Positions 28,320 to 34,509 of a stretch of DNA of 34,509 nt are shown one piece after another. The notes beneath the pieces were generated by a model. The model ran no database searches and was not told the DNA's origin. It saw only the letters and a program-made list of their open reading frames with translations. Position numbers and translations under genes: made by a program. This DNA comes from a virus. Numbering within the stretch: position 1 is the first letter of the stretch; each line of letters begins with the position of its first letter. The stretch is taken from IMG/VR virus record IMGVR_UViG_3300035680_000046, positions 1 to 34,509 of that record; one strand, given 5' to 3'.

Positions 28320-30346
28320 CGCAATAGTTTGTTTGAACGTAGTTCGAATTGTGTACTCTTCTGCATCACCGATTCAATATTGACAGATTTAATGTATGTC
28401 GGTATTGTCGCTATTGCATCATCTAGTCTGCCTAGTAATATAGGCTTTGATGTCTCTGATGTTATAGCATTTATCTCTGACATTGATAGCGGTCTATTAA
28501 ACTTGTAAAGATACGCTTTCACATCATCAATATTAACAGGGTCTAACTCCTCATCGGGATTATTAGGATTGATTGGCTGACCACTAATAGATACATAACT
28601 ATGCCTTGTTACACCACCTAATACAATATTGTCTAGTATCCTTTGTAGTAGAGATGTATATAGTATTGCATTTAAAAAGTATACCTCTGCATCTATTCGT
28701 AGTAGGTCTCCTGCATTACACAAGAATGATGTAGTGGCAGGAATTATCACATCACTATTGCCTGTGTCTGCGAATAGTGTACCATAATACTCTTGCAATT
28801 GAACTGCACTAGAGTCAAACCTAACTATCCTTACTCTGCTTCTTCTGTTTCTTCCTCCGGTTTCTATTGGCTCAAGGAATCCATAGATTAATTCTGTATC
28901 AATAGTATATACTCCTGCATATGGGCAAGTGTATGTCATACCATCAAAGAGATTGTATGGATCATTAAATTGATTATTGAACTGAATGAATGTGCCTGTA
29001 AATGATGAATACAAATTTGGCACATTTAGATTTGCTTGCCAATTCTGTAAGTCAGTGTTTACCCTTGCATCCATTATCGTAGTAGCAGGGTTGAATGGTT
29101 GTGTCAAGAAACTGAATAGGCTATTGGGATATCCATTAATCCAATTTGATGATACTTGTATATTTCGATAGATGCCATTGTACACATCTTGACCTATGCT
29201 ATATGGGTCATATTTTTTTGCTCTGTAAAATGCGCCCAGTGATGGGGTGTCTCCATATTCACATTGAATAATAAAGTATGATTCATCAAATGACTTATTA
29301 TCGAATCTAACTACATCTTCTATAACATTGGTATCAAATACCAAATCTGCCCCCGACAGATTAAGAACATTGGATGTATTGCACTGACCAACAAATCCAA
29401 ATGTCTCATCTCTAAATGCTCTGAATGGGGTTTGTGTAAACGTACAGGCAGTCTGTCCACTATCGCACTCTGCTGCCTCTAGATATGGGTTATTGCCAAA
29501 CTCTACTGCTGCATATAATTTTGATGTATCAAACTTCATCTCTATGTTTGGTTGGTCATAGAGATTCACTGATGGATTGGCTTGGAAGAAATAACTAATA
29601 GGCTCTATTCGTAGCAATGGTCTTCCATTAGACTGCTTCTCAAATCCAATACCTAGATTAAGTTTAAGTCTTAATGAATTATATAACTGCTCAAAGTTTG
29701 CAATTAGTTCTAATGGTATGGCATTGCGTAATGAATTGCCTATAGCATATACAGGAATATCTCCTGTAAAAGGCAGAGAGTATTGGAAATAGTTAGACTC
29801 AAAATCAATCAAGTCATCACTCATACAAGCCACCAAGTGCTTAAACACATCATACACTGCATAGCCATAGGATGGAGATGAGTAATAAGTTCCATCAACA
29901 GGGTTAAACATTGCCAATATACGCATAGTCGGTGGCACTATTGTAGCACCGTTCTTTGTTGTGGTAAGGCTTAACGAGAATGGTATAGATTTATTGTTGT
30001 TAATCTTTGTACTAAAGGACTCATCGTATAGTTTAGTCTTTACTTGGCATTTGTCCAAATTAAATATAGATTCAGAGACAATGATATACCCATCCACCAA
30101 CTTCTGCCAAACACCACTAGCACACTTATACTGGACTTGAACAACTATCAATTGGCAATATCCATTCTGCTCTAACTTACTATAGATATAATTGAATACA
30201 TCTCCTCCAAAGGTTAGGTCATTATTAAAAGAGACTATCCTAGCACCTATCGAATCATCTTCATTTATGGCTATTCCAAAGTCTTCGGGATTCAATGGTT
30301 GACCCCTATCCAATCCATCAATTATAAATCTTATCTGTTGCGCCAT
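28316..30346 (-). CDS. Distal tail / tail-tip structural protein (676 aa)
   Basis: This large, mostly beta-strand protein follows the tape measure with a 16-base overlap, where tail-tip and hub proteins are encoded in long-tailed phages. The opening (QQIRFIIDGLDRGQPLNPED) and stretches such as VWQKLVDGYIIVSESIFNLD are typical of the tail protein found at this position in Bacteroidetes phages. No peptidase or lysozyme motif is seen. Its function is probably to close the tail tip and bind the receptor-binding protein. Confidence 0.78.
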   Translation of the reverse strand: MAQQIRFIIDGLDRGQPLNPEDFGIAINEDDSIGARIVSFNNDLTFGGDVFNYIYSKLEQNGYCQLIVVQVQYKCASGVWQKLVDGYIIVSESIFNLDKCQVKTKLYDESFSTKINNNKSIPFSLSLTTTKNGATIVPPTMRILAMFNPVDGTYYSSPSYGYAVYDVFKHLVACMSDDLIDFESNYFQYSLPFTGDIPVYAIGNSLRNAIPLELIANFEQLYNSLRLKLNLGIGFEKQSNGRPLLRIEPISYFFQANPSVNLYDQPNIEMKFDTSKLYAAVEFGNNPYLEAAECDSGQTACTFTQTPFRAFRDETFGFVGQCNTSNVLNLSGADLVFDTNVIEDVVRFDNKSFDESYFIIQCEYGDTPSLGAFYRAKKYDPYSIGQDVYNGIYRNIQVSSNWINGYPNSLFSFLTQPFNPATTIMDARVNTDLQNWQANLNVPNLYSSFTGTFIQFNNQFNDPYNLFDGMTYTCPYAGVYTIDTELIYGFLEPIETGGRNRRSRVRIVRFDSSAVQLQEYYGTLFADTGNSDVIIPATTSFLCNAGDLLRIDAEVYFLNAILYTSLLQRILDNIVLGGVTRHSYVSISGQPINPNNPDEELDPVNIDDVKAYLYKFNRPLSMSEINAITSETSKPILLGRLDDAIATIPTYIKSVNIESVMQKSTQFELRSNKLLR

Positions 30347-33300
30347 TCGTATCTTGAGTTGTCTCCACCAATGTTCACAATTATGTTGTTATTCTTCATT
30401 GACTTATTTAGTTTGTCTAACTTTCGCTCCATCGATTTGGAATTGAGGGATGCATTAACCACCACTGCCTTATCTTTACTTTTCATCGCATAGTCTAGTA
30501 TAGCAGGACGCACATACCTCTCATCTATAAACTTCTTAAATGCAGTGCTTGATGTGTTCATTGCATCCAATGCTTTACGGTGTTCTGATGTAGAGTTCTT
30601 GTTCATTACAAACTCACCACGCTCTGCCTCTATGATTGTTCCTCCCTGCTCGTGACTCTTGCCACCTACCATACCACCCTTCTTAAACTTGGGCAATGGC
30701 TGCGATGTGATAACTGCTAATTGAGCAGCACCAAGCAACCCTGCTGCTATTTGGAATGGTGGTGCAGCAATCCCTAACTGCTCTCCCAATCTGATGATGT
30801 AGGATGCAGTGTTAACCACTACATTGAATGCTGCCACTGCCCTATCCAACTTTGCTTGCTTGGTCTTCTCTGCTGCTATGGCTGCATTAGTTCTCTTCTC
30901 CAATGCTGCACGTTTGCGTTGTTTATCTGCTTCACGTTCATTTGTTGCATTGATTGCCTCAAGTTCTACTTCACTCTGCCTTGTTATCTGCTCAATAATA
31001 ATATTAGATTGGTCTTGTGCTGCTTGTGCGAATCCACTGAATATATTGGCAGTCTCTTGTGCAATCTCTACAATATCATCAAGGGTCTTCTTGCGTTCAG
31101 CACGAATCTTTACTTGAGTCTCTGCTTCTGCTTGAGCAATCTTTGCCTGCTTCTCTTTATCGGATATTAGTTCGGCATCTATCAGTTTCTTCTTCTGCTC
31201 AAGTTCGTTTTGTGCTAACTTGATTCTATCCACCGCACTATCCTTGCCAAGAGTGATTAGAGTTCTTATCTTGATATTCTCAATCTCCAATTCATTATTG
31301 GCATACTCTGTTCTGATTCCTGCTAATGCGTTTTGCTTCTCTGTCTCTAATAATTGCAAATCAACTGCCAACTTCTTCTGACCTTCGATGGTTTGTGCTG
31401 CTTCTGCTTTGAGTGCTTGTTCTCTTGAGGCAAATTGAGCATTTATCAAATCCTCTTGGGTCTGTAATGTAAGGTCTCCAGTTGCTTGTCTCAATTGTAC
31501 CCTTGCCTCATTCAATGCTAACTCTTGGGCAAGTGCTTGGTTGTTTAGGTCTCTGATAGTATTGGCTGCATCGGTCTCTGCCTTCTTAACTAACTCTGCT
31601 CTCTTTAGTGGGTCTGTCTCTGACTCTGCTTCTTTCTTGGCTAAATCTGCACGTTTGTTAGCAAGGTCAATCTCTTGCTGCAATGTAGCATTGCCAAGTG
31701 CAGTTACATTCTCTAACTGCAATACTTGTAGTTCTATCGCTTTCTTCTGCTCATCAAGTTTGATGGCAGCGATCTCATTGGCTAACTCTGCATTGATTCG
31801 TCGAATTGTTGCAGCCTTTAACACTTCATTCTTGATTGATTGTTGTGCATTTAACACCTCCTGCTTGGCAAGGTTTTGAGCAAGCCTAATGCGTTCTGAT
31901 TGGCTCTCACCATCAATTTCTAATTCTTGTCTGATACGTTGCTCTGCAATTTTTAATAAATCATTTGCTTGGTCTTGGGCAAATTTCTTATTCAATTCAG
32001 ATATCTCTGTTTGTGTCTTTGTTTTTGCAGCCTTCTCATTATCTTGTGCAGCCTTGTTTATTGCTTGTAGGTCTTTAAACAATTGTTCTTCCGTTACTTT
32101 TGCTACCTTGCCAAACAACTTGATATCTTCTGCCTTCTGCTCTTCATATCTTTTAAATGCCTCTGTTTCTTGCTCCTTGGTATTTATGGTTATATCAGAT
32201 AACTCTTTTTGCAAATTATTAAACGCAATCAATCTTGCTGCTGCCTCTTCTGTTATGTTTCCTGCTTTTTGATTGGCTTCAATTTGAGCATTAGCAGCAT
32301 TGATTGCCGCATCTGTTGAACTCTTGGCTAATGAGTTTATTGCATCTTGATATTCTTTTGCCTTATCTGCTGCCTCTTTTGATGCATCACCAGTTGCGAA
32401 TATCTTCTCTGCCAAAAGTCCTAACAAGACAACTACCGCACCAATACCACTTGCAACCAATGTTGCTCTGAATGCTTTTGTCTTTAGGGTAGCACCTTCT
32501 GTGACGAATGAGTATAATTTAGTTGCTACCGCCACTAACCCGGTCTTGGCTCGTAGTTGCTCCAATATGATAGTCCTACCCTGCTCAAGTGCAGATGTGA
32601 TAGCAATAAGTGCATTGAGTTTAACCAATGTCTTCTGTAGGTCTTCTGATTCATCACCAACTAATGCTGCTGCACCTTCTACTGCTTGAAATGCTACACC
32701 TACTAATTCTACACTTTGAACGAACCCTGTCAATCCTCTACCTCGTTGCACCAATGCATCCACTTGTGCATCGGTCTCTACAATACCTCTTTTCAATTTG
32801 GCTACCTCCTTGATAAGTGTATTGAACTCTGTAGTGTTGGACTTCCCTGCTAATGCTAAATCGTATAACTTGTCCTCAAGTTCACCAATCCTACCAGTTG
32901 CAGCATCTGTTGACTTGGCATACAAATCCACTGCCCTATCTGCTGCAATGATTGCAGCCTTATACTCACCAATCGCTCTTGCAGTCTTGTCAAACTCTTC
33001 TGTATTACGCTTGCCTTCAAGAGACAACTTTCGCAGTCTATCCTCTAACTTCTTTAAATCGTCTTCATTATTTATAATCAATTTCAACTTCTTGTTAGTC
33101 TCATCAAGACCATCCTTCAATGGCTTGAGAGCCACCCCTGCATCACCAAGAGTCTTGATTAGTTTAACTTGACCATTAATGGCATTCTTTAGAAAATCAC
33201 CTTTGAGTGCAGTTGATGCTCCTTTGATTGATTCTTTATATGCATCAACAATTGCATTTGCACTCTTCTGTGCTGACTTTACTGCCTCGTTGTTGACTTC

Positions 33301-33375
33301 GTTTACTGAATTAATTGCTGCCTTTAAATCATTGGCATCTCCAGTATAAGTGATTAAAACATTAGCCGATGCCAT
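30331..33375 (-). CDS. Tape measure protein (1014 aa)
   Basis: The tape measure sets tail length and passes into the tail lumen. The first 350 residues are helical, followed by a hydrophobic segment (about 308-326, LVASGIGAVVVLLGLLAEKI) and a very long Ala, Glu, Lys, Gln-rich coiled-coil region (about 340-860). Near the end there is a second hydrophobic region (AAGLLGAAQLAVITSQPLPK) followed by KFKKGGMVGGKSHEQGG and AERGEFVMNK, a C-terminal signature of phage tape measure proteins. The tail length implied is roughly 1.5 angstrom per residue, about 150 nm. It starts 14 bases inside the frameshifted chaperone frame. Confidence 0.95.
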   Translation of the reverse strand: MASANVLITYTGDANDLKAAINSVNEVNNEAVKSAQKSANAIVDAYKESIKGASTALKGDFLKNAINGQVKLIKTLGDAGVALKPLKDGLDETNKKLKLIINNEDDLKKLEDRLRKLSLEGKRNTEEFDKTARAIGEYKAAIIAADRAVDLYAKSTDAATGRIGELEDKLYDLALAGKSNTTEFNTLIKEVAKLKRGIVETDAQVDALVQRGRGLTGFVQSVELVGVAFQAVEGAAALVGDESEDLQKTLVKLNALIAITSALEQGRTIILEQLRAKTGLVAVATKLYSFVTEGATLKTKAFRATLVASGIGAVVVLLGLLAEKIFATGDASKEAADKAKEYQDAINSLAKSSTDAAINAANAQIEANQKAGNITEEAAARLIAFNNLQKELSDITINTKEQETEAFKRYEEQKAEDIKLFGKVAKVTEEQLFKDLQAINKAAQDNEKAAKTKTQTEISELNKKFAQDQANDLLKIAEQRIRQELEIDGESQSERIRLAQNLAKQEVLNAQQSIKNEVLKAATIRRINAELANEIAAIKLDEQKKAIELQVLQLENVTALGNATLQQEIDLANKRADLAKKEAESETDPLKRAELVKKAETDAANTIRDLNNQALAQELALNEARVQLRQATGDLTLQTQEDLINAQFASREQALKAEAAQTIEGQKKLAVDLQLLETEKQNALAGIRTEYANNELEIENIKIRTLITLGKDSAVDRIKLAQNELEQKKKLIDAELISDKEKQAKIAQAEAETQVKIRAERKKTLDDIVEIAQETANIFSGFAQAAQDQSNIIIEQITRQSEVELEAINATNEREADKQRKRAALEKRTNAAIAAEKTKQAKLDRAVAAFNVVVNTASYIIRLGEQLGIAAPPFQIAAGLLGAAQLAVITSQPLPKFKKGGMVGGKSHEQGGTIIEAERGEFVMNKNSTSEHRKALDAMNTSSTAFKKFIDERYVRPAILDYAMKSKDKAVVVNASLNSKSMERKLDKLNKSMKNNNIIVNIGGDNSRYEWRNR

Positions 33376-33514
33376 CCTTTTTACTTTGCTTTATTGACAT
33401 CTCAAATTTAAGCAAATAAGTTGATACATCACCTCTCATAAGTTCATTGAATTCAACGATGTTGCCTTTGCATAGGTTGATGATTTGAGTCCTTAATTCT
33501 TCTTGGACTTTTTT
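33362..33514 (-). CDS. Tail assembly chaperone, T extension by -1 frameshift
   Basis: The open frame to 33592 has no independent need of a start: the classic heptamer A AAA AAG at 33508-33514 lets ribosomes leave the first chaperone frame and continue here. The extension is 48 residues, beginning VQEELRTQIINLCKGNIVEF and ending KKDGIG. The fusion would be about 254 aa. Such fusions bind the tape measure and the tail tube during assembly in phages such as lambda. The frame ends 14 bases into the tape measure gene. Confidence 0.85.
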   Translation of the reverse strand, partial: KKVQEELRTQIINLCKGNIVEFNELMRGDVSTYLLKFEMSIKQSKKDGIG

Positions 33515-34125
33515 TGCACGGACTCTTGGTGAGTATTGAGCATAGTCAAACTCTCCATTAGTTTTCTTTGTGCCACTACGTTGTACTCCCACAATGTCTG
33601 CAATTCTTGAGGAGACATAGTTAGCAATGGCAATAGTGGTGTGATACCCAATTGGGAAAAAAAATCGTGCGACCCCTCCTTACACATCGCATCGAATACC
33701 TCAAGTTTAGATTGGTGAATATCTGCATTAACTATGGTTGGGTCTTCATCATCCCTCACTACCCATACTGCTGCAAAGTTCAATAGTAGGTCACGATGTA
33801 TAACAGAGTTCTGTCTCTCTCTGATAACGTGAATGTATCCTGCCACAACTGCTGCATTCTTTGGGTTAGACAATCCTGCTGCTAATGATTTCTCCATACC
33901 CTCTAGTATCTGCTCCATCTCATTCCCACTCAATCCACTGCTTATTCTCTCCATCAGACTCAATGCCATACTGAATCTCTCCAGTGGCAATGATGTCTCT
34001 TTAGGGAATCTGTAGTATCGATGCGCACCGTGCTTGAATACCTCAACTAGATTATAGTTGGTTGTTGGCTTCTTATTGGAACGTAACCAAGGCAGTTGCC
34101 TTGCTAATCTTTTTAATGATGTCAT
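33493..34125 (-). CDS. Tail assembly chaperone, G protein (210 aa)
   Basis: This is the short form of the tail chaperone pair, immediately upstream of the tape measure. It is mostly helical (RFSMALSLMERISSGLSGNE) and ends QESVQKKSKKN. The codons CAA AAA AAG near the end contain the slippery heptamer A AAA AAG, and the -1 frame continues for 48 codons. The position and frameshift are the hallmark of the G/GT pair in long-tailed phages. It overlaps the previous 95-aa gene by 53 bases, more than the other junctions; a later start is not obvious. Confidence 0.85.
   Translation of the reverse strand: MTSLKRLARQLPWLRSNKKPTTNYNLVEVFKHGAHRYYRFPKETSLPLERFSMALSLMERISSGLSGNEMEQILEGMEKSLAAGLSNPKNAAVVAGYIHVIRERQNSVIHRDLLLNFAAVWVVRDDEDPTIVNADIHQSKLEVFDAMCKEGSHDFFSQLGITPLLPLLTMSPQELQTLWEYNVVAQRKLMESLTMLNTHQESVQKKSKKN
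33508..33514 (-). promoter_or_regulatory. Slippery heptamer AAAAAAG for the tail chaperone frameshift
   Basis: On the minus strand the codons are CAA AAA AAG TCC; the A AAA AAG heptamer permits both tRNAs to slip back one base onto AAA AAA. The -1 frame is open for 48 codons beyond it and the zero frame stops five codons later. Confidence 0.85.
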
Positions 34126-34360
34126 TGAGTTGCTCGTTTACAAATATTAGATTTCCATTGTTTAGCACTATGCTGCACTTATCCTCTTCCTCTGCAATGT
34201 GTGATATGCTATTAATGTTTATAATTATATCCATCATCCCTGCCTCCTCTTCTGTCATTGCTCGTAGTTCATCATCATCGGTCTGAATGCCTTTATATAA
34301 AATCGCAGAACAAGTGATAAATCCGTACATATTACCAATAGTTGTGTGGGCATTGCTCAT
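34073..34360 (-). CDS. Unknown protein upstream of the tail chaperone (95 aa)
   Basis: I chose ATG at 34360 (MSNAHTTIGNMYGFITCSAI); the frame open to 34402 would lie deeper inside the zinc-ribbon gene. The product is acidic with TEEEAGMMDIIININSISHI and a beta-strand-rich end (CSIVLNNGNLIFVNEQLND). No family is recognised. It overlaps the zinc-ribbon gene end by 29 bases and the chaperone start by 53. A tail-related minor function is possible from position. Confidence 0.72.
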   Translation of the reverse strand: MSNAHTTIGNMYGFITCSAILYKGIQTDDDELRAMTEEEAGMMDIIININSISHIAEEEDKCSIVLNNGNLIFVNEQLNDIIKKISKATALVTFQ

Positions 34361-34509
34361 CCTCGACTCTTGTTTTAGCAGGGAGAAAGCATCCACATTC
34401 ATTACAGATATTTAGGTGCTTGTTACGATGTTGGCAATGCATACATACAGGCAGTCTTGTTTCAGATAATTCATTTGCCTTCTTGTCTGATGTGATATAT
34501 AAATACCAC
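34332..34509 (-). CDS. Small zinc-ribbon protein, 3' part (gene crosses the contig join)
   Basis: This is the remainder of the gene that begins at 153. On the right-hand copy the frame runs from 34508 to the TAA at 34332-34334. It encodes the second knuckle (CNECGCF) and the terminal motif ending CPHNYW. Joined over the overlap, the protein is 68 aa with about five or six cysteines placed for one zinc ribbon. The stop overlaps the ATG of the next gene at 34360, as expected in a tightly packed phage operon. Without treating the window as circular this gene would be missed or called partial. Confidence 0.8.
   Translation of the reverse strand, partial: WYLYITSDKKANELSETRLPVCMHCQHRNKHLNICNECGCFLPAKTRVEDEQCPHNYW
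34386..34509. repeat. Terminal redundancy, right copy
   Basis: This is the second copy of bases 1-124. Its last 25 bases differ from the left copy at four positions, and all four changes are synonymous in the zinc-ribbon gene that crosses the join (Ser TCT/TCA, Asp GAT/GAC, Leu CTG/TTA with two changes). Confidence 0.9.

Overview
The window is an essentially complete tailed-phage genome, most likely a lytic siphovirus of a Bacteroidetes host. Every gene I can support lies on the minus strand, so the transcribed order runs from high to low coordinates. The first and last 124 bases are the same locus (99 identical bases, then 4 mismatches), and one zinc-ribbon gene reads across the join, so the sequence is a circularly closing assembly of about 34,385 unique bases. 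The host assignment rests on Bacteroidetes-type promoters (TTG or TTTG, 19-20 bases, then TAnnTTTG), weak Shine-Dalgarno signals, and protein families familiar from Bacteroidetes phages. No integrase, excisionase or prophage-type repressor is visible.

Layout in transcribed order. (1) Early and replication region, 11951 down to 2390: small unknown genes, an SSB-like protein, a coiled-coil recombination-associated protein, an HTH-like protein, a PD-(D/E)XK exonuclease, a VRR-NUC nuclease, a DUF6291 protein behind a structured leader RNA, a putative helicase partner, DnaB helicase, a C5 cytosine methyltransferase and five small genes. (2) Packaging: a 47-aa gene, small terminase and large terminase (2385-494). 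(3) Across the contig join: two small genes and the zinc-ribbon protein. (4) Tail: assembly chaperones with a -1 frameshift, a 1014-aa tape measure, two large distal tail proteins and a small structural protein (34125-26037). (5) A glycan-modification island: GT8-like transferase, class I methyltransferase, GT2-like transferase (26037-23854). (6) Head: portal, MuF-type minor head protein, scaffold, small genes, major capsid protein and connector-type proteins (23778-14667). (7) Lysis: GH24 lysozyme, holin-like protein, an Rz-like spanin, and between them a truncated PAS-HisKA histidine-kinase fragment (14667-12090).

The most interesting signals are these. There is an apparent -1 frameshift cassette at the end of the major capsid gene: slippery heptamer AAACCCA, stop codon, then a perfect 10-bp stem four bases later. 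It would add 27 residues to a fraction of the capsid subunits. The phage encodes a PAS-HisKA protein that stops before the kinase ATPase domain, driven by its own promoter. A structured leader with mutually exclusive pairings precedes the DUF6291 gene. The glycosyltransferase/methyltransferase island sits inside the structural genes, and the order terminase-tail-glycan-portal-capsid is unusual. Three genes carry a TAnnTTTG box exactly four bases before ATG, suggesting leaderless mRNAs. No stretch longer than about 190 bases lacks a gene.
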